Part shown: one piece after another, positions 1-8,504 of the stretch
Position numbering within the stretch: the stretch's first letter is position 1
Layout: every line of letters begins with the position of its first letter
From: Gemmataceae bacterium
Lineage (GTDB): Bacteria; Planctomycetota; Planctomycetia; Gemmatales; Gemmataceae
DNA: 64,000 nucleotides
Direction of reading: 5' to 3'
Assembly (NCBI GenBank): GCA_901538445.1
Contig: LR594584.1
Coordinates: 838,655 to 902,654 of the forward strand
Translations under genes and position numbers: made by a program
The notes under the pieces: model-generated
Databases searched by the model: none
The model's input: the letters and a program-made list of their open reading frames with translations, nothing else
Told to the model about the DNA's origin: nothing

Positions 1-3000
1 GTGGTCAGCGACTTCGCGGCCGCGGCCAGCGCGCCCTCGGAGTCGGCCGGGCGGCGGAGTTCGACGAGCAGCGGGAGCCACAGGTCGATCGCCTGCGCCG
101 GCGTGACCGCGTTGCCGAGGTCGGCCTTGAACTTCGCGGCGACCTCCTCGGTCCGCTTCTTCTCGGCGGCGACCGCGGCGTCGAGGGCCTTGATCTTCGC
201 CTCGAACCCGTCGGTGAGCTTCTTCGCGTCGGCCGCGTAGGCGTCGGCCGCCTTCTTGAGGTCCGCGGTCTGGTCGTCCTTGAGCTTCGAGACCGCGGTC
301 GCGTGCTCGTCGGCGAGCTTCTTCATCGCCTCGCCGTGCTCGGCCGTGAGCTTCTTCACCTCGGCCGCGAGCTTCTCGGTGGCGGTCTTCGCGGTCCGCT
401 CGGCCTTCGAGAGCCGGTCGGCCAGGTCCACGAGCTGCCCGGCGGTGAGGCCGAACCCTGCGACGGCCATCATCTCCGACGAGAGCAGGCTCGACAGCGC
501 CGGACCGGTGGCCCGGTCGAGCGCGCGCTTCTGGGCCGCGAGCAACTCGGCCGTGTCGTACTTCTCGGGGAGCAGCTTGGCGGCCTGGAGCTCCTTGACG
601 ACGCCCATCACCACGTCCTCGGCCCCCTTGCGGCCCTTCTCCTCGGCCTCCAGCTTCTTCTCGACGGCGACCTTGGCCTCCTCGGCCTCCTTCGCGTCCT
701 TGGTGAGCTTCTCGACCTTCTCGGCCGCGTCCTTGAGGTCCTTTGAGGCGACGGCGAGCTTCTCGTTCGCGTCCTTGAGGTCGGTCATCAGCTTGACCGC
801 CCCGGCGGCCTTCTTCTCCAGTTCGCCGAGCGCCTTGAGTGCGCCGTCCTTCTTGAACGCCTCGGCGACGGTCGGGTTCTCGGCGATGGCGGCCTGCAGC
901 TCCCAGTACGCCTTGAGGTCGTCGCAACTGCGGGGGAAGATCTGCTCGAGCGGGTCGGACAGCGGGTTGAGCCCCTGCCCGGCGGCGGCGCGGGCCTGCT
1001 TCACGTGCTTCGCCCTGGCCTTCGCGATGGCCTCGATCGCCTCGGTGTACTTCTCGCTCCGGGCGAGCCGCACGGCCTTCCAGAAGTACGCGCCGGCCTC
1101 GACGTCCTCTTCCTTCTCCTTCGCGGGCGGCTCGTCCTGGAGCAGCACGACCGCGGCGAGGAGCAGCTCGCGGGCGTCGGCCGGGATCACGCGCCGGGAG
1201 CTCCCGTCGGGCATCGCGGGTGGCGCGGGCGGCCGCGTCTCGTCGAGCCGGTCGAGGGCCGCGTCGAACGTGGCGGCGTACTTCGCGTAGTTCCCGCGGG
1301 CGGTCATGTACAGCCGGCGGGCCTTGTTCTCCTCGCCGCCGAGCTGGTACACGACGCCGAGCTGGAGCGTCGCCTTGACCGCGGCCCGCTCGGCCTCGGG
1401 GGTGTTGAGCTTCTCGAGTTCGGTCAGGGCGGTCTGGAGCTTGCTCGCGGCGGCCTGCATCCCGGGGCTGTTCGGGGCGATGGTCACCGCCCCCGAGTCC
1501 TTGTTCTCCAGGACGACCGCGAACAGTTCGGCCTCGCCCTGCGCGGCCTTCGCGACCGGCGACGGGTTCTTGATGGCACCGGCGAGCTTCTTCGCGGTCG
1601 CGGCGTCGCCGGAGCGGATCGCGGCGGCGACGTCGGCGTGGCCGGCCGCCTTCGGTCCGGGCTCGGCGTCGCCCCCGTCGCCGCCCTTCTTGCCGGGCGG
1701 GGCGACCTGCGCGCCCTTCTCGGGCGGCGGCAGCAGCCCGCCGAAGTACGCGCCGGCGAACCCGCCGCCGGCGAGCACCGCCCCGACGAGCGTGCCGCCG
1801 ATCCACCCGCCCTTGCCGCCGCGGCGCGGCTCGGGCCGCACCGACAGGTCGGGCGTGGTCCGCTTCGTGTACAGGCCGTCGTCGGGGTCGCCGCGGCCGG
1901 GCCCGGCGTACGCCTCGGGCTCGGGCGGGGCCGGGGGCGCGGCCGGCCCCCGCTGCACCATCGACTCGCCGCCCTCCCAGTTCGCCACCGCCACGGGGCC
2001 GACGGCCGACGCGGTGGACGACACCGGCATCTGCGGCATCGACCCGGACACCCAGTCGAGTTCGACCGACGCGGTGGAGGGCTCGCCGGACTTCGACGGG
2101 GCCTTCGGGGCGGACTTCGGCAGCGCCGGGATCGGGCCGGTCTCGCCCGCGACCGGGAACAGCTCGCCCGGCCCCGGGGTGGGCCGCCGGATCTGGGTGC
2201 CCGCGAGCCCGGCGATGGCCGGCTTCGAGCCCCGGGCCGGCGGCTCGTCGTCCAGGTCCGGGAGGTCGATTTCGGCGGAGCTGGTCGTGGCCGTCCACTC
2301 CGCGGGCATCAGGTCGTCAACCGCCGGCACCGGGTGCTCCTCGGTCACGGGCAGCTTGGCCCGGTCCGACGCGATCTTGCTGAAGAACTGCGACGCGGTG
2401 GACTCGTCCTCGGCCGACGGGAAGTCGGAGAACTCGACCGACGAGTCGCCCTCGTCGAACGCCGCGGGCAGCGGGGGGAACGGCTCGGTCGGGTCGAGCG
2501 GCCTCTTCGACGGCGGGGCCATCAGGTCGCCGTCGTCCTCCAGGCTGACCTCGGGGACGGTCCCGGCCTCGTGCGAGACCTCGCCCTCGGCCCCGAGGTC
2601 CCCGGGCTGCACGCTCCACACGATGGACGCCGAGTCCGGGGCCTGCGGCCCGTCCCGCATCTCGGGCGGCAGTTCCAGGCCGAACTCGCTGCCGTCGTTC
2701 TCGCCGCCCACGGTCCGCTCGAACCCGGGGGCGTCGAGCCGCACCTCGGACGCGCCGTCGTACCGGTCGGCCCCCATGTCGGACAGGTCGGCGAGGATGC
2801 TGGAGGCGTCCGGCGTGGCCCGCGGGGTGGCCCCGAAGTCGGGCGTGAGGCCCAGTTCCCGGAGGTCCGTGTCGTCGGGCTTGAGGGGCCGGATCCGCTG
2901 GGGCTGGGTCGGGGCGTGGGCCTCGGCCTCGGCCGACCCGCTGTCGGGCGGGAGCGGGGCCAGCGCGTCGCCGCTGGAGAAGTGGTCCGTCGGGACCGGT

Positions 3001-3875
3001 GCGTCGCTGTCCAGCCCGTCGAACAGGCTGTCGTCCTCGAACGCCCGGTCCCCGCCCGCGCGGAGCTCGGGCGGAACGACCTCGAGCACGGGCTCCGAGT
3101 CCGGGCCGGGCATCACCCCGAGCGGGAGGTCCGAGGGCGACCCGCCGGGCGGCGCGTGCTCGGGCGGCAGCGGCAGGTTGTTGTCGGCGGCGTAGTCGAG
3201 GGCGGCGCCGAGGAGCACGTCGGAGGTCGCGGCGAGGTCGGCGCCCGGGGCCGGGCCGCCCGAGAAGATGTCCGACCCCTCGATGAAGTTGAGCAGCCCG
3301 CCGGCGGTGTTCGCCTTACTGGGCGGGCCGCCGAACAGGTCGGAGTCCGTGAAGTCTCGGTCGGCGCTCAGCTTCGGGCTCGGGACCTTGTCCAACTCGC
3401 TGGGGTCGAACCACCCCGACGCCGGGGCGACCGGGGCCATCCCGGCCCCGCTGTCCTGTCCGCGGGCCGGTTCGACCTCGATCGGCGGGGGGACGGGGTT
3501 GGCCGGGGGCCGGAACAGGTTCGCGGAGTCGTTCTCGACCGCGTCGGCGAGGTCCGGGAGGTCCACCAGTCCGGCCCCGGTGAACGACGACGGGTCCTTG
3601 ATCGACGCCGGGGCGTCGGGGCCGGCGTCGAAGTCCGGGAGGTCGGGGTGCGGCGGGTCGAGTTCCGGGGTCCGCTCGGACCACACCTCGCCCTCGTGGA
3701 CCAGTTCATCGGGCGGGAGGTCGCCGGACAGCTCGGCCAGATCGACCGGTCCGAGGTCGGGCAGGTTCTCGATCCGCACCTCGTCCGCGGCGTCGTCCTC
3801 CGGGAGCGGCGGGAGGTCCGCCTCGTCCCTCGGGTCAACCGGCTTCGGGTCGTTCTCGTTCGGGTTGTTCGCCAT
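1..3875 (-). CDS. Large single-TM coiled-coil protein, 3' end beyond window
   Basis: The first 1291 codons of a gene that continues off the left edge. The ATG at 3875 is preceded on the minus strand by GCGGAGC about 8 nt upstream. Residues 1-680 are acidic, Pro/Asp/Ser-rich and low in complexity, probably disordered. One hydrophobic, glycine-rich segment (about residues 687-713, GTLVGAVLAGGGFAGAYFGG) is a transmembrane helix. After it come TPR-like helices with sequences such as YTEAIEAIAKARAKH, then from about residue 1005 a long Ala/Lys/Glu heptad coiled coil. By charge, the N-terminal half is likely cytoplasmic and the coiled coil extracytoplasmic, but this is inference. No enzymatic motif was recognised. 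The architecture resembles large planctomycete envelope or scaffold proteins; the function is unknown. Confidence 0.85.
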   Translation of the reverse strand, partial: MANNPNENDPKPVDPRDEADLPPLPEDDAADEVRIENLPDLGPVDLAELSGDLPPDELVHEGEVWSERTPELDPPHPDLPDFDAGPDAPASIKDPSSFTGAGLVDLPDLADAVENDSANLFRPPANPVPPPIEVEPARGQDSGAGMAPVAPASGWFDPSELDKVPSPKLSADRDFTDSDLFGGPPSKANTAGGLLNFIEGSDIFSGGPAPGADLAATSDVLLGAALDYAADNNLPLPPEHAPPGGSPSDLPLGVMPGPDSEPVLEVVPPELRAGGDRAFEDDSLFDGLDSDAPVPTDHFSSGDALAPLPPDSGSAEAEAHAPTQPQRIRPLKPDDTDLRELGLTPDFGATPRATPDASSILADLSDMGADRYDGASEVRLDAPGFERTVGGENDGSEFGLELPPEMRDGPQAPDSASIVWSVQPGDLGAEGEVSHEAGTVPEVSLEDDGDLMAPPSKRPLDPTEPFPPLPAAFDEGDSSVEFSDFPSAEDESTASQFFSKIASDRAKLPVTEEHPVPAVDDLMPAEWTATTSSAEIDLPDLDDEPPARGSKPAIAGLAGTQIRRPTPGPGELFPVAGETGPIPALPKSAPKAPSKSGEPSTASVELDWVSGSMPQMPVSSTASAVGPVAVANWEGGESMVQRGPAAPPAPPEPEAYAGPGRGDPDDGLYTKRTTPDLSVRPEPRRGGKGGWIGGTLVGAVLAGGGFAGAYFGGLLPPPEKGAQVAPPGKKGGDGGDAEPGPKAAGHADVAAAIRSGDAATAKKLAGAIKNPSPVAKAAQGEAELFAVVLENKDSGAVTIAPNSPGMQAAASKLQTALTELEKLNTPEAERAAVKATLQLGVVYQLGGEENKARRLYMTARGNYAKYAATFDAALDRLDETRPPAPPAMPDGSSRRVIPADARELLLAAVVLLQDEPPAKEKEEDVEAGAYFWKAVRLARSEKYTEAIEAIAKARAKHVKQARAAAGQGLNPLSDPLEQIFPRSCDDLKAYWELQAAIAENPTVAEAFKKDGALKALGELEKKAAGAVKLMTDLKDANEKLAVASKDLKDAAEKVEKLTKDAKEAEEAKVAVEKKLEAEEKGRKGAEDVVMGVVKELQAAKLLPEKYDTAELLAAQKRALDRATGPALSSLLSSEMMAVAGFGLTAGQLVDLADRLSKAERTAKTATEKLAAEVKKLTAEHGEAMKKLADEHATAVSKLKDDQTADLKKAADAYAADAKKLTDGFEAKIKALDAAVAAEKKRTEEVAAKFKADLGNAVTPAQAIDLWLPLLVELRRPADSEGALAAAAKSLT

Positions 3876-4670
3876 GTTGTCCGCTCCGCGCGTCGCGAGA
3901 AGGCACCGTTCACGGGTGGGGCGTAGGACTTGAGTATTCCGAAATGGTAACCGCATTTGCCCCCCTTCGCGACGGGGCGTCAAGATCTTTCGTGCATTTC
4001 TTGATCGCTCCGTCGGACCCGACGGAATCAGACCGACCAACCCCGATGATCGGTACAACTCCCCCGAGAGGTTCGACCCGACCCGGAGAGCGCATAACTG
4101 TCACCGCCCCTCTCTCAGTAGCGGCCGTGCGACAGAAGACCGCGGCTCACTCGAAGTGGGGATCAGGGCGTGTTCCGTGGTGGCTGAACTGTCGCGAAAC
4201 ACCAACGTGTGCTTGATCTGGAACAGTGTGTGCTTCCTCTTTGGGCAAGATTCTTCTGTCACAATCTTACCCTACCGGTTCAATTCGGCGCAAGTCTTAT
4301 CTTCATGGTTGGTTATCGCAAATCATTGCGCATTAATTTTGGTCGGCACTCGCGTTGCAATTAACGGTCGCGTCTTGCGATTCCCTGTGGTCGCCTTCCC
4401 GATCCGCTGAGCACGGCCGCTTACGCGATGGTGCGGGAAGGAGGAAGTAGGTTGACCGCGACGCACCCGCTCTCGTACTCGTTTGCGGGTTCGGAATTTT
4501 ATCCGATCCGTACCCCGGTGCTTGTTATCGCCTTTGGAGCGGGGTAGGATGCCGGGCGCACGGGGCAGACGGTCCCGCCGACCGGCGGGGTTCAAGCAGG
4601 ACAATGTCGGCCCGCGACCTTCGGCAGCGCCCCACCGTTGCCGTTCCCGCAATCCACGGCAGGTGTTATC
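3876..4670. other. Long intergenic region with an AT-richer core
   Basis: A 795-nt gap between divergent genes. I see no convincing coding frame. About 4200-4430 has visibly lower GC than anything around it, with tracts such as cattaattttgg and caattaacgg. A poor sigma70-like pair (TTGGTT at 4309, ATTAAT at 4332, 17-nt spacer) lies there on the plus strand. The stretch could hold promoters for both flanking genes, a small RNA or a decayed foreign insert; the sequence alone does not decide. Confidence 0.4.
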
Positions 4671-4874
4671 GTGCAACCGCTATTCGACGGCATCTCATCC
4701 GACGTGGCCCGCATCGACCAGGAAGTCGTCGAGCTGCCCCTGCTGCTGCCCCGCTGGCAGGCGATGGAACTCGAGGCGGCCGCCAGTCGCCGCGGGATGA
4801 CCACCGGCCAGATGCTCCGCCGGTTCATCGGTGAGCTCCTCGCCGCTCAGCCCGCCTCCGCCGGCCGCGCCTGA
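4671..4874 (+). CDS. Small ribbon-helix-helix-like protein
   Basis: A 67-residue protein read from a GTG start at 4671, with aggtg 8 nt upstream. A TTG at 4638 in the same frame is possible but has no ribosome-binding site. The C-terminal half (PRWQAMELEAAASRRGMTTG followed by QMLRRFIGELL) has the pattern of a ribbon-helix-helix or CopG-like DNA-binding fold: a short strand, then two helices joined at a Gly-Met-Thr turn. That would make it a small transcription regulator or antitoxin-like protein, but no toxin partner is adjacent. Its codon use matches genuine genes here. The assignment by fold is tentative. Confidence 0.55.
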   Translation: MQPLFDGISSDVARIDQEVVELPLLLPRWQAMELEAAASRRGMTTGQMLRRFIGELLAAQPASAGRA

Positions 4875-5034
4875 CCCCCCACCGCACCGCCTCCTGCGGG
4901 CACAGTTCTCTCGCTGTGCCCACGAACCGATCGCACGCCCCCGCGTCGGCACCTCCGCACTGTTCACTTCTGCTCACGCCCGCATACCCTATCCGCACAG
5001 CACCTCCCCTCCCCCGCACACCGTGGGTCCTCTG

Positions 5035-5925
5035 ATGTTCGTTTCCCTCCTGCTCGCGGTCGCCGCGGCCGACGCCGCTCCGCAACCGTTCCCGCTCTGG
5101 GCCGACAAGGCTCCCCACGCCGTCGGCGAGTCCGACACCGACAAGCCGACCCTCGCGCCGTACCTCGCGCCGAAGGACAAGGCGACCGGGGCCGCGGTCG
5201 TGATCTGCCCCGGCGGCGGGTACGGGTTCCTGGCGATGGACCACGAGGGCAAGCAGGTCGCGGAGTTCCTCAACGGCCTCGGCGTCCACGCCTTCGTGCT
5301 GAAGTACCGCATCACGGGCAAGGACCGGCCCGGCCCGCTGCTCGCCGCGCCGCTCGCCGACGCCCAACGGGCGATCCGCACCGTTCGGGCCAAGGCCGCG
5401 GACTTCGGAGTTGATCCGAAGCGCGTCGGCATCTGGGGCTTCTCCGCCGGCGGCCACCTCGCGAGCACGGCCGGCACGCACTTCGACGCCGGGCTCGCCG
5501 AGGGCGACGCCATCGACAAGACGAGCAGCCGGCCCGACTTCCTGATCCTCGCGTACCCGGTCGTGTCGATGGAGCCGGGCGTGACGCACGGCGGCTCGCG
5601 GAAGAACCTGCTCGGCGACAAGCCCGACGACAAGCTGGTCGAGCTGTACTCGAACGAGAAGCAGGTGACGAAGGAGACGCCGCCGACGTTCATCTTCCAC
5701 ACGAGCGCCGACACCGCCGTCGTGCCCGAGAACGCGGTGCGGTTCTACCTGGCGTGCAAGAAGGCCGGGGTGCCGATCGAGATGCACATCTACGAGAAGG
5801 GCAAGCACGGCGTCGGCCTCGGCCGCGACCCGAAGTGGACCGGCGGCGAGAAGTCGGTCGAGACGTGGCCCGACCGCCTCGGCGAGTGGATGAAGGCCCG
5901 CGGCCTGCTCGACGCGAAGAAGTAA
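5035..5925 (+). CDS. Secreted alpha/beta hydrolase (esterase/lipase, BD-FAE-like)
   Basis: A 296-residue protein that starts at ATG 5035 because a signal peptide (MFVSLLLAVAAADA) follows directly; the frame is open further upstream but non-coding in character. It has the oxyanion block CPGGGYGF, the nucleophile elbow GFSAGG, an acid region SADTAVV and a late His in KGKHGVGL, all in the order of esterase/xylan-esterase-like alpha/beta hydrolases. It probably hydrolyses carbohydrate esters or other short acyl esters outside the cytoplasm. The WD40 gene follows 17 bp downstream on the same strand, so the two are probably cotranscribed. The substrate cannot be read from the sequence. Confidence 0.88.
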   Translation: MFVSLLLAVAAADAAPQPFPLWADKAPHAVGESDTDKPTLAPYLAPKDKATGAAVVICPGGGYGFLAMDHEGKQVAEFLNGLGVHAFVLKYRITGKDRPGPLLAAPLADAQRAIRTVRAKAADFGVDPKRVGIWGFSAGGHLASTAGTHFDAGLAEGDAIDKTSSRPDFLILAYPVVSMEPGVTHGGSRKNLLGDKPDDKLVELYSNEKQVTKETPPTFIFHTSADTAVVPENAVRFYLACKKAGVPIEMHIYEKGKHGVGLGRDPKWTGGEKSVETWPDRLGEWMKARGLLDAKK

Positions 5926-5942
5926 CTTCCCGGAGGGCGGCC

Positions 5943-6851
5943 GTGCGACTCCTCAAGGGCAAGAGCGGGCGGGTCACGGTGCTGGCGTTCAGCCCCGACG
6001 GCAAGACGCTGGCCGCGGGCACGTACCTCCGCCTCGACGTGTGGGACGTGGCCGCCGGGACCGTCGATTCGGCGGAGATGGTTTACTGGGCGGCTCTGCC
6101 GGGCAGCCTCCGGTTCGACCCGAAGGGGCGGCACCTGCTGCTCGGCGTCGGGTCCAACGGCGGCGTTCGCGTCATCAACCCCCGCACGTGGGGCGTGCAG
6201 GAGGCCGGCAAGTTCGACTCCAATCTCGTGGCCGTCTCGCCGACCGGGCTGGTGCTGGCGGCCGGCGGGCGGATCGCTGCGTTCGGCCTCACCGCGAAGG
6301 GGCTCGGCCCCCGGAAGTGGGCGAAGTCGCTGAGCCCCGACATTCTCGAAGGACTGGACTTCTACCCGGACGGCAAGCGGTTCGTCACGGTCGAGCGGCA
6401 CTTCGTGAGGGGCGCGCGGAACGAGTGGCAGGTTGTCGTGCGGGTGCGGGTGCGGGACGCCGGGAGCGGGCTCGTGCTCCACTCGGCACCGTCCAGCGGC
6501 GAAGTCGGGGGCCAACCGAGCGTCTCACCAGACGGCGCGTCGGTCGCTTACGCGGCCGAAAAGTTCGTGATCGTCCACCACGGCGGGGACGTCACGCGGT
6601 TCGTGAAGGTTCCGAACGCGACCAAGAAGCCGGTCACCGGGGTCGCGTTCCACCCGACCGGCCGGTTCCTCGCGGTGGCCAGCGGCGACACCACGGTGCG
6701 GTTCCACGACCGCGACGCGAATTGGGCGGTCGCCAAGACCTTCGACTGGCAGGTCCGCGGGCTGAAGTCGGTCGCGTTCAGCCCCGACGGCACCCTCGCC
6801 GCGGCCGGCGGTGAGAAGGGTCAGGTCGTACTCTGGGACGTGGACGCTTAG
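5943..6851 (+). CDS. WD40-repeat protein
   Basis: A 302-residue protein. The GTG at 5943 is chosen because GGAGG lies 7 nt upstream and the first repeat begins at once. Repeats end in typical WD blades: VLAFSPDGKTLAAG with LDVWDV, VAFHPTGRFLAVASGD with VRFHDRD, and VAFSPDGTLAAAGG with VVLWDV. The middle repeats are degenerate. With no signal peptide or membrane segment it should be a cytoplasmic beta-propeller used for protein-protein contacts. It lies 17 bp behind the esterase gene. The partner and role are unknown; stand-alone WD40 proteins are common in planctomycetes. Confidence 0.85.
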   Translation: MRLLKGKSGRVTVLAFSPDGKTLAAGTYLRLDVWDVAAGTVDSAEMVYWAALPGSLRFDPKGRHLLLGVGSNGGVRVINPRTWGVQEAGKFDSNLVAVSPTGLVLAAGGRIAAFGLTAKGLGPRKWAKSLSPDILEGLDFYPDGKRFVTVERHFVRGARNEWQVVVRVRVRDAGSGLVLHSAPSSGEVGGQPSVSPDGASVAYAAEKFVIVHHGGDVTRFVKVPNATKKPVTGVAFHPTGRFLAVASGDTTVRFHDRDANWAVAKTFDWQVRGLKSVAFSPDGTLAAAGGEKGQVVLWDVDA

Positions 6852-6911
6852 AAGTGGTGGCGGAATGGGCGGCGGGTGAGGGGCGACACCTCGGTATTCC
6901 GCCACCGGCTC

Positions 6912-8402
6912 TCAGATCCCCGCGGCGTCGAGGAGTGCCCGGCCCCGCACGAGCGTGAAGGCTTTCTCAAGGTCCTCGCGGAACAGGTAGTCGGCCTCGT
7001 GGTGGGGGCACGCGGCCCGGACCACGCGGTGCGCCGCCTCGACCCCGCGGCCGGGCCGCAGCGGCTGGCGGTAGTCGAGCGCCTGCGCCGCCGTCAGCAC
7101 CTCGATCGCAAGCACCGTCTCCACGTTCTCGAACACCCGCAGCAGCTTCACCGCCGAGATGCTCCCCATGCTGACGTGGTCCTCCTGGCCGAGGCTCGTC
7201 GGGATCGAATCCACGCTCGCCGGGTGGCACAGCACCTTGTTCTCGCTCACGAGCGCCGCGGCGGTGTACTGCGGGATCATGAACCCCGAGTTCAGCCCGG
7301 TCTCGCGCATCAACAGCTTCGGCAGCCCGTCGTGCCCTTCGAGCAGCAGGTAGACGCGGCGCTCGGAAATGCTCGCGAGTTCCGCCAGCGCGATCGCGGC
7401 GAAGTCGAGGGCGAGCGCGAGCGGTTGACCGTGAAAGTTCCCGCCGCTGACGATGTCGCCGTTGTCGAACACGAGCGGGTTGTCGGTGACGCCGTTCAGT
7501 TCCGTTTCGAGCACGCCGGCCGCGTAGGCGAGCGCGTCGCGGCTCGCGCCGTGGACCTGCGGCACGCACCGCAGGCAGTACGGGTCTTGCACCTTCCCGC
7601 AGTTCCGGTGCGATTCGAGGATCTCGCTGTCCGCGAGGAGCCGCCGCACGTTCGCAGCGACGACGCCGTGCCCGGGGTGCGGGCGGACGGCATGGATGCG
7701 GGGGTCGAACGGCCGGATGCTCCCTTGCAGCGCTTCGAGCGACATCGCGGCGGTCAGGTCGAACAGATCGACGAGCCGCGTACACTTCTCCAGCACGAAC
7801 GCGCCGTACCCGCTCATGAGCTGGGTGCCGTTGATGAGCGCGAGGCCGTCCTTCGCCCCGAGTTCGAGCGGGGGCAGGTTGTGGCGGCGCAGCACCTCGG
7901 CCGCGGGGACGGGTGCGGTGCGGGCGTCGTTCCAGAACTCGCCGTGGCCGATGAGCGGCAGGCACAGGTGCGCGAGCGGGGCGAGGTCGCCGCTCGCTCC
8001 GACGCTCCCGCGGCTCGGCACCACTGGCAGCAGGCCGCGCTCGTCGAAGTCGAGGAGCCGGCGGAACGTCGGCAGCGACACGCCCGAGTAGCCGAGCCCG
8101 AGGCCGTGAATCTTCGCCCGCAGCATCACCCGCGTGACGTCCGGCGGAACCGGCTCACCGACACCGACGGCGTGGCTCAGCAGCAGGTTCCGCTGGAGTT
8201 GGTGGAGCTGGTCGTCGGGGACGCGCTTGTTCGCGAGGACGCCGAACCCGGTGTTGATGCCGTAGTGCGCGCGGCCGTCGGCGGTCGCCGCCTCGACCCG
8301 TGCGCGGCTCGCCTGCACCGCCGAGGTGTCGGCGCGAAAGTACGCCGCACTCGCCGCGAGGTCGGCGTGCAGGCTACCAATGGTGATGCGGGGCGGCGGC
8401 AT
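6912..8402 (-). CDS. hutH: Histidine ammonia-lyase
   Basis: A 496-residue aromatic amino acid lyase that deaminates L-histidine to urocanate, the first step of histidine degradation. Residues A136-S137-G138 in GSVGASGDLAPL form the MIO cofactor, and the conserved NGTQLM and GGNFHGQPLA blocks are present. Length is normal for the family. I chose the ATG at 8402 over an in-frame codon at 8456 because the latter lies inside an inverted repeat and the extra residues do not resemble the family. No hutU, hutI or hutG is next to it, so the pathway is either scattered or the enzyme acts alone. A tyrosine or phenylalanine lyase is less likely but cannot be excluded by eye. Confidence 0.9.
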   Translation of the reverse strand: MPPPRITIGSLHADLAASAAYFRADTSAVQASRARVEAATADGRAHYGINTGFGVLANKRVPDDQLHQLQRNLLLSHAVGVGEPVPPDVTRVMLRAKIHGLGLGYSGVSLPTFRRLLDFDERGLLPVVPSRGSVGASGDLAPLAHLCLPLIGHGEFWNDARTAPVPAAEVLRRHNLPPLELGAKDGLALINGTQLMSGYGAFVLEKCTRLVDLFDLTAAMSLEALQGSIRPFDPRIHAVRPHPGHGVVAANVRRLLADSEILESHRNCGKVQDPYCLRCVPQVHGASRDALAYAAGVLETELNGVTDNPLVFDNGDIVSGGNFHGQPLALALDFAAIALAELASISERRVYLLLEGHDGLPKLLMRETGLNSGFMIPQYTAAALVSENKVLCHPASVDSIPTSLGQEDHVSMGSISAVKLLRVFENVETVLAIEVLTAAQALDYRQPLRPGRGVEAAHRVVRAACPHHEADYLFREDLEKAFTLVRGRALLDAAGI

Positions 8403-8420
8403 TGCGGTTACCTGATTCAG

Positions 8421-8482
8421 GCGAGCCGGGAGCGTGAGCGACCAGAGCAACGTCACTCCGGTCGCTCACGCTCCCGGCTCGC
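8421..8482. repeat. 62-bp near-perfect palindrome between divergent starts
   Basis: Arms 8421-8443 and 8460-8482 are perfect 23-bp inverted copies (gcgagccgggagcgtgagcg plus acc). The 16-nt centre continues the palindrome, and its three non-matching pairs become G.U pairs only in a minus-strand RNA. The element fills most of the 102-bp gap between hutH and the divergent epimerase gene, so it is not a terminator for either. It may be an operator, a leader hairpin of hutH mRNA, or a copy of a dispersed palindromic repeat. Confidence 0.85.
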
Positions 8483-8504
8483 CAGTACCACTCTGGGTTG
8501 TGTC

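Noticed and set aside
1005-3926. A 973-codon open frame on the plus strand opposite the coiled-coil gene
   Set aside because: Its protein is Arg/Gly/Leu-rich with no domain or signal, and the opposite strand reads a coherent protein with G/C third positions. It is an antisense shadow of codon bias.
8403-8456. Longer hutH start at 8456
   Set aside because: The added 18 residues derive from the palindrome, and family members start near the residue encoded at 8402.
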